From Opitutaceae bacterium (GTDB lineage: Bacteria > Verrucomicrobiota > Verrucomicrobiia > Opitutales > Opitutaceae): 32,746 nt of DNA. The translations under genes and the position numbers were made by a program. Numbering within the stretch: position 1 is the stretch's first letter; each line of letters opens with the position of its first letter. Location of the stretch: positions 1 to 32,746 of the forward strand of contig JADJZJ010000043.1 in assembly GCA_016715765.1 (NCBI GenBank), written 5' to 3'. Positions 18,917-26,790 of the stretch are shown in pieces. The notes below the pieces were generated by a model. It worked only from the letters and a program-made list of their open reading frames with translations, searched no databases and was not told the origin of the DNA.

Positions 18917-19696
18917 GTGGTTCCCGACTCCGATTATCGCATCAAGCTGCAGGTCTTTGAAGGCCCGCTCGACCTCCTGCTTTTCCTGATCCGGAAAAAC
19001 GAGCTCGATATCTACGACATCCCGATCGAGTCGGTCACCCGCCAGTATGTCGACGCGCTCCACACCATGCAGGAGCTCGACCTGGAGGTGGCCGGGGAGT
19101 TCTTCGTCATGGCGGCCACGCTGATGGAAATCAAAAGCCGGCTGCTCCTGCCCAAGGGTCAGCATGCGGTGGATCCCAATGCCGAGGAGGACGAAATGGA
19201 TCCGCGTTGGGAACTCGTCCATCAACTGCTCGAGTACAAGAAGTTCAAGGAAGCCTCCGCCAAGCTCAACGAGCTTGCCACCCTTCGCCAGGACCTGATG
19301 GAACGGCATGTCTCCAACCTCTCCTCCTTCGGCATCGAGCGGCCGTTGCAGCCCACGGACCGGATCGAGCTTTGGAACGCCTTCAACATGGTCCTGCGCC
19401 GTCTCGCGGAAAAGCTGGTCGTCGGCGAGATCAAGGACGAGCAGATCACCGTCTCGGACCAGATGGAATACCTGCTGAAGCGCACGCAGACGGAAAAGTC
19501 CTTCATCTTTTCGGATCTGTTCCCCGGCAAGGTGACCCTGCGCCTCCTGGTGGCGACATTTCTCGCGGTTTTGGAACTCACCCGGCTGAAGAAACTCCGG
19601 CTGGAGCAGGACGAGGCCTTCAGCGACATCCGTTGTTCCGCGGTTGAAGAAATCCCACTTGAAACCGCCGTCACCCCGGACACGTTGGCCCCGTGA
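18917..19696 (+). CDS. scpA: Segregation and condensation protein A
   Basis: 259 residues, the kleisin of the SMC-ScpAB condensin. The N-terminal hallmark is KLQVFEGPLDLLLFLIRKNELDIYDIPI, with EFFVMAATLMEIKSRLLLP next, and the C-terminal winged helix spans about 175-250 (FSDLFPG, FLAVLELTRLKKL). It bridges the Smc heads during chromosome condensation and segregation. The start is GTG at 18917 (MVPDSDYRIKL). Its usual partner scpB is not next to it: the following gene is a small unknown whose GTG overlaps the scpA stop (GTGA). Confidence 0.95.
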   Translation: MVPDSDYRIKLQVFEGPLDLLLFLIRKNELDIYDIPIESVTRQYVDALHTMQELDLEVAGEFFVMAATLMEIKSRLLLPKGQHAVDPNAEEDEMDPRWELVHQLLEYKKFKEASAKLNELATLRQDLMERHVSNLSSFGIERPLQPTDRIELWNAFNMVLRRLAEKLVVGEIKDEQITVSDQMEYLLKRTQTEKSFIFSDLFPGKVTLRLLVATFLAVLELTRLKKLRLEQDEAFSDIRCSAVEEIPLETAVTPDTLAP

Positions 19697-19941
19697 GTAA
19701 AAAGCGCAAACCCACCGGCAAGGCCGGCCTGCTCGGCATCGGCCTGGACAACCAGGACGGCCACAAGCGCATCACCACGGGCGATAAATTTGCGATCGTC
19801 GGCGGTTCCGATGAGACGCACGGACGCATGACCGAGACCGTCATCAAGACCTTCGAAGAACTCAAGAATCGCGGCAAAGGCCTCGAGGAGGTCGAGCCCA
19901 AGGAACTGGCGGAGATCATCCATCGCGCCAAACCGGAATGA
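19693..19941 (+). CDS. Small basic protein of unknown function, coupled to scpA
   Basis: 82 residues. It starts with a Lys/Arg-rich stretch (SKKRKPTGK), then a Gly-rich part and an acidic, helical C-terminal half (FEELKNRGKGLEEVEPKELAEII). There is no membrane segment. GTG at 19693 overlaps the scpA stop by 4 bases, which argues that it is real and translated by coupling. I do not recognise the family; the gene position would normally hold scpB, but this protein is far too short for that. Confidence 0.7.
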   Translation: MSKKRKPTGKAGLLGIGLDNQDGHKRITTGDKFAIVGGSDETHGRMTETVIKTFEELKNRGKGLEEVEPKELAEIIHRAKPE

Positions 19942-20000
19942 TTCCCGCGCGCTTGCATCTGCGCCCGCCCTGACTCTCATAGTCTGCAACCACTGCCAAT

Positions 20001-20327
20001 ATGTCCGATAAAATCACCCAACTCACCAACGACACTTTCAAGGCCGCAGTCGCCGCCGGCGGCGTTCCCGTCCTCGTCGACTTCTGGGCCCCCTGGTGCG
20101 GCCCTTGCAAGGCGATCGCCCCGATCCTCGACGAGCTTGCGACCGAGCTCGATGGCAAGCTGAAGATCTGCAAGGTCAACGTGGATGAGGCCGACACCGT
20201 CGCCGCCGAGCATGGCATCCGTGCCATTCCGACCATGTTGCTTTTCAAGGGCGGCGCCGTCGTCGAGCAGATTGTCGGCATGATGCCCAAGGCCGCCCTC
20301 AAGGCGAAGCTCTCCGCCCATCTGTGA
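20001..20327 (+). CDS. trxA: Thioredoxin
   Basis: 108 residues, typical thioredoxin length. Active site WCGPC (Cys33, Cys36) follows VLVDFWAPW; the cis-Pro motif AIPTMLLFKGG and the C-terminal VGMMPKAALKAKL are in place. It is a general cytoplasmic dithiol reductant for ribonucleotide reductase and other proteins. The ATG at 20001 lies 59 bases after the small scpA-linked gene. It converges with menA, the stops being two bases apart. Confidence 0.97.
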   Translation: MSDKITQLTNDTFKAAVAAGGVPVLVDFWAPWCGPCKAIAPILDELATELDGKLKICKVNVDEADTVAAEHGIRAIPTMLLFKGGAVVEQIVGMMPKAALKAKLSAHL

Positions 20328-20329
20328 TC

Positions 20330-21229
20330 CTACGGTCGGGCCAATATCAACCCGACCGCCAGTAGCAGCGCAAAGCCCGCCAGCAACCGGCCGGTGCGGC
20401 CGAGTAATGCGATGAGCTCAATCGGGCTCCCGTTCCGCCTGAGTTGCCGGCAATGGCCCACAGCCGCCGGCAGCAGTCCCCACGGGAGCAGCAGCCACGC
20501 GCTGTCCATGCGCCACCCGGCGACCGCCAGCATGCCAAAGGCGACCGCCTGGGAGGCATAGAACTGCCGGCGGGCAAAGGTGCGCCCAAAGATGACCGCC
20601 AGCGTGCGTTTGCCGGCCACGGTGTCGGTCTCCACATCGCGATAATTGTTCACCACGAGGATGTTGGCCGCCAGCAGGCCGATCGGCACCGCCAGCAGGA
20701 AGACATCGGGGTTCAACGTGCCCGCCTGCACAAAGAAGGTCGCGCCGACCGCGACGAGTCCGAAAAAGATAAAGACAAACACATCGCCCATTCCGTGGTA
20801 GGCCAGCGGCCAGGGTCCTCCGGTGTACGCGATCCCGCAGAGAATACTGGCCAGGCCGATCACCAGCAGCCAGGGGCCGCCCCAATGCAACAGCGAGAGT
20901 CCGAGCAGAAAGGCCGCGGCAAAAACCCCGATCATGGCCCGCTTCATGACCGGAGGTGACACCAGCCCGGCCGCCACCGCCCGGCGCGGACCGACCCGCT
21001 TGTCGGTGTCGGCCCCCTTGCGGTGGTCGTAGTAATCGTTCGCGAAATTCGTGCCGATCTGGATCAGCAGGGCAAAGCCTAGGCAGATGGCCGCGGCCGC
21101 GGGGATGAATGCACCGGCATGCCAGGCCAGCGCCGAACCCACCACCACGGGGGCAAACGCCGCGGGCAATGTCCGGGGACGGGCGGCCTCCAGCCAGATT
21201 TGCCAACGCAATTGATCCGGCGGTTGCAA
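20330..21229 (-). CDS. menA: 1,4-dihydroxy-2-naphthoate octaprenyltransferase
   Basis: 299 residues, an UbiA-family membrane prenyltransferase that joins the polyprenyl chain to DHNA in menaquinone synthesis. It starts WLEAARPRTLPAAFAPV as in MenA. The two Asp-rich prenyl-diphosphate motifs are NFANDYYDHRKGADTDKR and NNYRDVETDTVAGKRTLAV, and eight to nine hydrophobic helices are visible. The start is TTG at 21229, chosen because AGGAG lies 7 bases upstream, overlapping the stop of the previous gene; a TTG six codons on is possible. It is the last gene of the minus-strand chain starting at acyP. Confidence 0.93.
   Translation of the reverse strand: MQPPDQLRWQIWLEAARPRTLPAAFAPVVVGSALAWHAGAFIPAAAAICLGFALLIQIGTNFANDYYDHRKGADTDKRVGPRRAVAAGLVSPPVMKRAMIGVFAAAFLLGLSLLHWGGPWLLVIGLASILCGIAYTGGPWPLAYHGMGDVFVFIFFGLVAVGATFFVQAGTLNPDVFLLAVPIGLLAANILVVNNYRDVETDTVAGKRTLAVIFGRTFARRQFYASQAVAFGMLAVAGWRMDSAWLLLPWGLLPAAVGHCRQLRRNGSPIELIALLGRTGRLLAGFALLLAVGLILARP
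20333..20358. terminator. Perfect 8-bp hairpin at the trxA/menA convergence
   Basis: CGGTCGGG (20333-20340) and CCCGACCG (20351-20358) pair perfectly around a 10-base loop. The hairpin begins 5 bases after the trxA stop and lies within the last codons of menA. It could stop transcripts from either side. There is no T-run on either strand, so intrinsic termination is not certain. Confidence 0.4.
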
Positions 21230-21239
21230 CGGCGGGCTC

Positions 21240-21965
21240 CTATTTGATCCGCTTCGTGAAGATGGCGAGCGAGCGCCGGGCCAGGAGACTCACCAGCACC
21301 GGCAAAAAGCTGACCACCCCGGCGAAAAGCACATAGCCGTCGTGCACGCCGCGGAACAGCAGACCCAGCATGAAAATCAGGAGGGCATACAGGGACAGGA
21401 ATCCCGCCGGGGAAAGGGGCGCGGCCGTGTTGATCGTCCAGCCGATCAGAAACGCGAACAGTCCGGCATTGAAGCCGCAGAGGACAAAGCCCAGGCCGCC
21501 AATGTAGAACAGCGGCGCATAAAAGCTGAACTTGCCCTCGTAGCGGATGAACTGGATCAGCACACCCACGAGCAGCAACGCCATCCGCAGATAGGCGATT
21601 CCGTCCACGGCATTCTCCTGCACCACCCGCTCGGCATCATATTGTATCACGGCCTCGACGGCCCACTCGCTGCTCCCGACAATCAGCAGACCGCCGGTCA
21701 GGGCGCGCAGAAAATCGATGAAATTGCGCGGCTTGGAAAACTCCTCGCTGATGAACAGCCGCGGGTCGCCGGGTTCGCGGACCTGCGTCTGGTCCCGCAG
21801 CCGGGAGCGGGAGCGCCGGAGCCAGCGCATCCGGCGCGTGGCCTTGCGGCCCAGACGCAGCCACTGCCTGGGGAACCAGAGGATAAGCAATGCCAGGCAA
21901 AGGAATGTGTAATCGATCGTCACAGTGGATATTGGCAGGTTTGCGGCGCGATTCGCCAGAGTCAA
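21240..21965 (-). CDS. Integral membrane protein of unknown function
   Basis: 241 residues with about six hydrophobic helices: one near the N-terminus (FLCLALLILWF), then a basic Arg-rich loop (RRMRWLRRSRSRLRD), and further helices from about 85 to 230. There is no motif I recognise. TTG at 21965 overlaps the stop of the TPR-like gene (TTGA); GTG at 21923, giving MTIDYTFLCL, is an alternative start. Its stop codon is part of the AGGAG of menA, so translation of the two is probably coupled. A role in the ABC transporter or in quinone metabolism is only a guess from position. Confidence 0.78.
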   Translation of the reverse strand: MTLANRAANLPISTVTIDYTFLCLALLILWFPRQWLRLGRKATRRMRWLRRSRSRLRDQTQVREPGDPRLFISEEFSKPRNFIDFLRALTGGLLIVGSSEWAVEAVIQYDAERVVQENAVDGIAYLRMALLLVGVLIQFIRYEGKFSFYAPLFYIGGLGFVLCGFNAGLFAFLIGWTINTAAPLSPAGFLSLYALLIFMLGLLFRGVHDGYVLFAGVVSFLPVLVSLLARRSLAIFTKRIK

Positions 21966-22756
21966 AGCCCATCAGGCAGGTCCGCAATTCCAGTATTGGC
22001 GGGATCGGATCCGCCCTCCTTTGGCTCGTAGGACTGTGCCTCCGGCAACTGCAATTGAGCTTCAAGCTCACGAATCCGGCGCAAAACCCTCCCCGATTGT
22101 GCGGCCGGATTATTGACCGGCAGCGAGCGGTGCACCCGACACAGCCACGCGTGCGCCTCGGCCGGTCGGCCCAGACGCAGCAGGAGGTCGGCATGAATCC
22201 GGGCCGCATAGAAAGGCGCCCCCGGAAGTTCCGCCGCAGCTCGGTAACAACTGGCGGCCGTGCTCAGGTCGTGCGCGGCGTTGAGGGCCACATTCCCCCG
22301 CTCGATCCACCAATGCGGATTGTCCGCATGCCACGCGGCGCCTTCCTCCAGCAGCTTCAGCGCCAGGGCGGCATGTTCGCGATGCACGTGCGCGACCACT
22401 CCTTCAGGCGCCGAAAGTCCCGATAGTTTCCAGGCTGGAATATCGTAGGCCAGAATCCGGGCGCCATTGACCAGGAAATACAGGGATTGCGGATTCATCG
22501 TCATGGCCATCCGTAACCAACCGAGAGTCGCCGGGGCATCGCGCTCGGTCCAGGCCGTGTGCATGTGCAGCCAGGCGACATTCGCCCCCAAGGTTCGCAG
22601 GCCGCCGAGCAGTTCCCACGCCATTGCGGCAGAGGTGGCCGGCGTGGTCCCGGTTACGGATGTTGCTCTTCCGCTGAATCCATTGGCCGATACCCCGGTG
22701 AGGAATATCCCCAGTGCGATTGCCACACCGCGTCGCAGGCTAGAATTCGCGTCCAC
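21962..22756 (-). CDS. TPR-like protein with N-terminal membrane anchor or signal
   Basis: 264 residues from GTG at 22756; an earlier TTG at 22792 is possible but would overlap the ABC gene by 53 bases. A hydrophobic N-terminal segment (VAIALGIFLTGVSANG) after LRR suggests a signal peptide or anchor, so the rest would be extracytoplasmic. The body has TPR-like helix pairs (AWTERDAPATLGWLRMAMTMNPQSLY; AASCYRAAAELPGAPFYAARIHADLLLRLGRPAEAHAWL). Its start overlaps the end of the ABC transporter and its stop overlaps the next start, so it probably works with its neighbours. The exact function is unknown. Confidence 0.72.
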   Translation of the reverse strand: MDANSSLRRGVAIALGIFLTGVSANGFSGRATSVTGTTPATSAAMAWELLGGLRTLGANVAWLHMHTAWTERDAPATLGWLRMAMTMNPQSLYFLVNGARILAYDIPAWKLSGLSAPEGVVAHVHREHAALALKLLEEGAAWHADNPHWWIERGNVALNAAHDLSTAASCYRAAAELPGAPFYAARIHADLLLRLGRPAEAHAWLCRVHRSLPVNNPAAQSGRVLRRIRELEAQLQLPEAQSYEPKEGGSDPANTGIADLPDGL

Positions 22757-24452
22757 GAATGGAAAAAGCCGCCAGCAGGACGTAGCCGGCAATGAAGACG
22801 CACCCGTAAGCCATCAGTCCCATTCCTTCGCCGATGCCCGGGCCCTGAGGGGAAAAGACCGCCGCCGATTGATCGAACCGTTGAAAATCAGGGCACAGCC
22901 AGGCAATGGCTTGCGTCATCCACTTGAAATGAGAGCCGGCATCGCGTTGAGCAATCCCGGCCAGGACGGGTTGGGCATGAAAAATGATCAGGAGGATGAC
23001 CCCTGTGCCGATCGCATACAGGCGGCTCCGGGCCATGCCGCATAACAGGAGCATCGCCGCGGCCATGACCCCGCACTTGAGCCATTGCGCGGCCACGGCC
23101 ATCATCAGGCCGGCGACACTGAACACCCCGCCACCCACCCCCGACCCCGCCATGGCCGGCAATAATGCGGATGCCCGCGTCCACAGCAACAAGCCCAGCA
23201 CCAGCAGGATCAGCAGGCAGAACAGGCCGGTCATGAGTTGGATCCCCGCAAGTTTCCCCGTGACGTATTCGAGTCGGCTGACCGGCCGGACCAGGATCAA
23301 ATGAAGGGTGCGGTGTTCGATCTCAGCGAAGACGGTCTGCACCGTGCCGGCAATGGCCAGCAGCGAGCCAAACAGCGAGAGCGCTCCGAACCCCAGGTCC
23401 GCCGTGAATTTCAGCTCGGAGGCCCCGAAGTTTATCTCGCGCAGTGCGAGGGCTCCAAGCGCAAAGGCCATGGTCACCAGCAGCATCAGGCCAAACACCC
23501 GCTGACGTACCGCCTCGCGCAGGGTATTGCCGGCGATCAGACGGATGCGGTGCAGCGGGCCGGGATTCATGATTCGCCTCGCGCGGTGTCCGATGATGCC
23601 CGCGTTGACCTGAGCCAGGTACACTTGGGCCAGACGTGGACGCCGACTGGCGTCACTTTGCAGGGAATGACCCCGTTCCTTCAGCCAGGCCGCGAGTGCG
23701 GTGCGGGTGGCGGCGGACAGGCTTTCCGTCGTGAAACATTCCCGATCAGGTTGATCGGCAGCTTGAAATGGCGCCTGACCGTAAAACACCGGTCGCCCTT
23801 CGGCGAGAATCACAATCCGGTCGCAAATCTCGCCGACCTCATCGAGCAGGTGCGAACTGAGGAGTACCGTCCGGCCGGCGCCCTTGAGCTGAATTATGAG
23901 AGCCAGCATATCGCCCACCCCCTGTGGATCCACCCCTGCAGTCGGCTCATCGAGCAAGAGTATGGACGGTTCGTGCGCCAAAGCCTGGGCCAGTCCCAGT
24001 CGCTGGCGCATGCCTTTCGTGTAATGTCGCACCGGCCGGTTTTCTGCTCCCCGCAACCCGGCCTGTGCCAGGGCCCGGTAGGCCGCCGCCCGCGCCGCCA
24101 TCGCCTTCAATCCGCTCAGTCCGGCGTAGTAGCGCACCACCTCTGAACCGGTGAGATGATCGGGAAACGAGGGTGATTCCGGCATGTAGCCGATTAGGCC
24201 GCGAGCCTTCGGATCCGTCGCTTTCTCGCCCAGCACCCGGCAAGTTCCGCCTGTCGGCGCGAGCAGCCCGGCGGCGATTTTGAGCGCCGTGCTCTTGCCT
24301 GAGCCGTTGGGTCCCATGAAGGCCACGACCTCACCCGGGCTTATCCGCAGTGACAGGTCATTGAGGGCACAGCGGGGCGATTGCCGCCATGTCGTGAAGA
24401 AATTCTTCGTCACCCGGCTGAACTCAATCGCTGCACCCATGCCCCAAGCCAT
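22740..24452 (-). CDS. ABC-2 type transporter with fused ATPase and permease
   Basis: 570 residues in one frame. Residues 1 to about 285 are an ABC ATPase: Walker A GPNGSGKST (47-55), signature-region YTKGMRQRLGLA (from 144), Walker B ILLLDEP with Glu169, and H-loop SSHLLDE. Residues about 295-570 are an ABC-2 permease with about six helices (MNPGPLHRIRLIAGNTLREA leading into the first). In most bacteria these are two genes. Here an internal ATG at 23570 (Met295), preceded by GAGG, sits exactly where a separate permease would start. So either the proteins are fused or the second can also be made alone. The ATG at 24452 shares its A with the acyP stop (TGATG). Probably an exporter; substrate unknown. 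Confidence 0.9.
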   Translation of the reverse strand: MAWGMGAAIEFSRVTKNFFTTWRQSPRCALNDLSLRISPGEVVAFMGPNGSGKSTALKIAAGLLAPTGGTCRVLGEKATDPKARGLIGYMPESPSFPDHLTGSEVVRYYAGLSGLKAMAARAAAYRALAQAGLRGAENRPVRHYTKGMRQRLGLAQALAHEPSILLLDEPTAGVDPQGVGDMLALIIQLKGAGRTVLLSSHLLDEVGEICDRIVILAEGRPVFYGQAPFQAADQPDRECFTTESLSAATRTALAAWLKERGHSLQSDASRRPRLAQVYLAQVNAGIIGHRARRIMNPGPLHRIRLIAGNTLREAVRQRVFGLMLLVTMAFALGALALREINFGASELKFTADLGFGALSLFGSLLAIAGTVQTVFAEIEHRTLHLILVRPVSRLEYVTGKLAGIQLMTGLFCLLILLVLGLLLWTRASALLPAMAGSGVGGGVFSVAGLMMAVAAQWLKCGVMAAAMLLLCGMARSRLYAIGTGVILLIIFHAQPVLAGIAQRDAGSHFKWMTQAIAWLCPDFQRFDQSAAVFSPQGPGIGEGMGLMAYGCVFIAGYVLLAAFSIRGREF

Positions 24453-24727
24453 CAACGAATCGCGAAACCGCTGAATTGCGGGGCGCGCCGGGTGCCCGTG
24501 TGCTCCACCTTGCGGATGTAGCCATGCATCCGTTCCTCCACCGCCTTGGCGAAGGCATCAACCTCGGCCCGCGTGCCTTCCAGTTCCAATTCCACCCTTC
24601 CATCCGGCAGATTGCGCACATAGCCGGATACTTCGAACTCCTTGGCTATCTGCAGGGTCGCATATCGGAATCCCACGCCCTGGACATGGCCGGTGTAGTG
24701 TAAGGACGCATGCTGGACTTCAGCCAT
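24452..24727 (-). CDS. acyP: Acylphosphatase
   Basis: 91 residues, standard acylphosphatase size. The signature GHVQGVGFRYATLQIAKE carries the catalytic Arg of the phosphate loop, and GYVRNLPDGRVELELEG carries the catalytic Asn. It hydrolyses acyl-phosphates in the cytoplasm. The ATG is at 24727. It is the first gene of a tightly packed minus-strand chain and overlaps the ABC transporter start by one base. Confidence 0.95.
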   Translation of the reverse strand: MAEVQHASLHYTGHVQGVGFRYATLQIAKEFEVSGYVRNLPDGRVELELEGTRAEVDAFAKAVEERMHGYIRKVEHTGTRRAPQFSGFAIR

Positions 24728-24857
24728 ATGTTCGGGACTTTAGTGGTGGGACGACGGCTGATTCAATCCGCAAAAACCGTCGTCCGGGGTGCAGAGCATC
24801 CATGACGATTTTTCCTTTGCACTTTGCGATTCCAGCCGCTCAGTCTGCCTCCAAGCA

Positions 24858-25544
24858 ATGAGCAAAGACGAATTCGACGGGGCTCCTGAAAGTGATTGGG
24901 AAGACCGCGGTGATGTGGCTTGGAATGAATTTGACTGGGAACGCTACCTCCGGGCGCAGGATGAGACCGTCAATCGTTACCTCGCCTATTACGAGACCTT
25001 CCGGAATCACCCCCAGCGCATCGATGAAGTGGCGCGGCACATGGAATGGGAGAATGGAGATGAGGCCCCGGCTTCCACTGGATCGGCGGTGGAGGAAACT
25101 GACGAACTGCCGGAGGATTTCGGTGAGGATGGCGAAGTCTACACCCTGCACAAGAACCCGATTTTCATCGCCACGCGGGCGCTGTACCTTCGTTTGCGCC
25201 GCAATTGGGAACTGGTGGCAGGGCAGCCCGGGAAAGTGCCGCAATCGCTCGCGGTTACCTACCTGAGCGCGCTCCAGCATGGTGAGGATCAGGCCGTGCA
25301 GGCCATCCATGCGCTTGAGTTTGGCGATTTCGCCATGGCGATCAGCCTCTTCAAACGGGCGCTCAGCGCGCTCAATGGCAGTCTTGCCCTGCTCAATGAC
25401 CCCGCCGCCTGCCGCCTGCCGACGGTGGAGACCTATCGTGCTGAAGCACTGACGACCCTCTTCGATCTTCGTGAAGTCTGGCTGCGGGTCATCAGCGAAT
25501 GCCGGGCCGAGCTTCAGAGACCCGTGGAAGACGAGGATTCCTGA
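24858..25544 (+). CDS. Acidic helical protein of unknown function
   Basis: 228 residues from the ATG at 24858 (MSKDEFDG); the open frame extends 23 codons upstream, but that part looks non-coding. The first 100 residues are very acidic and Trp-rich (ESDWEDRGDVAWNEFDWERYL), followed by a Glu/Asp-rich linker. The C-terminal 120 residues are helical (NPIFIATRALYLRLRRNWELV; DFAMAISLFKRALSALNGSLALL). No signal peptide, membrane segment or known motif is seen. It is divergent from acyP with 130 bases between and is followed by tRNA-Ser. Confidence 0.78.
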   Translation: MSKDEFDGAPESDWEDRGDVAWNEFDWERYLRAQDETVNRYLAYYETFRNHPQRIDEVARHMEWENGDEAPASTGSAVEETDELPEDFGEDGEVYTLHKNPIFIATRALYLRLRRNWELVAGQPGKVPQSLAVTYLSALQHGEDQAVQAIHALEFGDFAMAISLFKRALSALNGSLALLNDPAACRLPTVETYRAEALTTLFDLREVWLRVISECRAELQRPVEDEDS

Positions 25545-25609
25545 TCACGCGGCCGGAAAACGGCCTTGCACTTTCGTCGGGGTGCGTTTGCCTCGGCGTT
25601 TCTGATGCC

Positions 25610-25729
<120 letters not shown>

Positions 25730-26071
25730 ACGGCCATCTTACAATCAACTGTGATTTGCATCTGCAGTGCAGTTGTCCTCGGCGGAGAATGCCCGGAGTC
25801 GTAATGCTGAAATCGGCGCAGAACTCCCTCGGCACATGCGGATGCTAAGCATATTTCGGTAGGCCACCAGCTTGCTGGCGCACCCCGAGCGGGAGCAAAC
25901 CCCCAGCCTACCCGGCGCATCATTGCAATTCCGGTCTTTGGACTTCGGATGGCACTCTCAGCACGGCTCAATTTGAGGCTATTGTAAAATCCGTGCAAAT
26001 ATCGGCAAACTAGGGGTTAGACTCTATGGCAATATGTTTGCATCGGCACTACTGTGCAAAAAAGGCCCAAC
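25730..26071. other. Gene-free stretch between tRNA-Ser and the first small membrane protein
   Basis: No credible coding region. It contains one degenerate REP-like element (25859-25911). A 13-base direct repeat CTTCGGATGGCAC (25719-25731 and 25943-25955) flanks that element. TAAAAT near 25984 could be a -10 box for the following gene, but no convincing -35 is present. Confidence 0.5.
25859..25911 (+). repeat. REP-like double-hairpin element, copy 2 (degenerate)
   Basis: Starts GTAGGCC and ends GCCTAC. The first hairpin ACCAGCTTGCTGGC is kept with one mismatch, while the second (GGGAGCAAACCCCC) has lost part of its pairing. Same orientation as copy 3 and opposite to copy 1. Confidence 0.75.
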
Positions 26072-26290
26072 ATGCTTGCCATCCTATTTATCCTAGCAGG
26101 AGTGATCGTGAGCATTGCTGCAGGCGTTCTCTACTTTACCCTAAAAAATGCACCTGATGGACACGAGGACCCCGACGGGTTCCATGTCGATGAAAAATCA
26201 AAAGCGGGGTGCGCTGAAGCCAGACAAAGCAAATCGTGCAAGCAACGTAGAGGGGCGACCGCAGGAAAACCGCATCTGGATGCAGCATAG
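26072..26290 (+). CDS. Small membrane-anchored protein with PDGHED motif, paralogue 1
   Basis: 72 residues from the ATG at 26072, preceded by AAAAAAGG at a suitable distance; a GTG six codons upstream is possible. Residues 2-24 are one hydrophobic helix (LAILFILAGVIVSIAAGVLY). At 28-33 comes PDGHED, then xxGFHxD, and a basic, Cys-containing tail (CAEARQSKSCKQRR). The next small gene has the same length and the same motif at the same positions, which is the main argument that both are real. The family is unknown to me. The likely topology is N-terminal anchor with the motif just outside the membrane; the side is not known. Confidence 0.65.
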   Translation: MLAILFILAGVIVSIAAGVLYFTLKNAPDGHEDPDGFHVDEKSKAGCAEARQSKSCKQRRGATAGKPHLDAA

Positions 26291-26413
26291 GGACCTGCAT
26301 TATTTCTAGCCGGGAATCCTGATTCATCGTCTCGCGAGGAAATCGGTCAGCAAGAGGTGGATGTTAATTATTGTAGCAGCATGACTTGTGTATGGACGAC
26401 GTGATCGCCGTTT

Positions 26414-26464
26414 CCCGTAGACCAAAATACGGGGATTCACCCATACCAACTTGGACGCGTTGGT
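26414..26464 (+). promoter_or_regulatory. Two consecutive small hairpins upstream of paralogue 2
   Basis: CCCGTA/TACGGG (26414-26419 and 26428-26433, 8-base loop) and ACCAAC/GTTGGT (26445-26450 and 26459-26464, 8-base loop). They lie 47 bases before the start of the second PDGHED gene and could be part of its leader RNA. No known riboswitch is matched. Confidence 0.3.
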
Positions 26465-26510
26465 GCGATACTGTTCGCAGTAAAAAGCATCGCGAAAGAA
26501 GCACTCAAAG

Positions 26511-26729
26511 ATGATCACAACACTTTCCATCGTCGTCAGCATCACCCTCCTGGTCGCACTGGTCGTCTTGTGGCACTGCATCGTGCACAGTCCGGATGGA
26601 CACGAGGACGCCTCAGGTTTCCACTTGGATAACGAACAACGAGTCACCGCGTCGAAACGCCAGGTTGGCGATGCCGTTGCCATGGCTCACACTTTGGCCG
26701 TTAGCCGCACCGAGCACCCGTTTGCTTAA
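26511..26729 (+). CDS. Small membrane-anchored protein with PDGHED motif, paralogue 2
   Basis: 72 residues, ATG at 26511. Residues 4-25 form a hydrophobic helix (LSIVVSITLLVALVVLWHCI). PDGHED is at 28-33, followed by ASGFHLDNE and a hydrophilic tail without the Cys residues of paralogue 1. The two genes are both 219 bases long and share GATGGACACGAGGAC over the motif, while the membrane helices differ in sequence. This pattern fits an old duplication with selection on the motif. The 220 bases between the genes hold the two small hairpins. Function unknown. Confidence 0.65.
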   Translation: MITTLSIVVSITLLVALVVLWHCIVHSPDGHEDASGFHLDNEQRVTASKRQVGDAVAMAHTLAVSRTEHPFA

Positions 26730-26790
26730 GCCGGAACGATTCAGTCGGCGCTGAACAGCCTCGAGGGATACAAAACCGAACAGTTTTCCG

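Noticed and set aside
26324..26683. 119-codon minus-strand open frame across the second small-protein gene
   Set aside because: Overlaps the better-supported PDGHED gene on the other strand; the sequence has no known motif and mixed composition. A transposase remnant was considered but nothing supports it.
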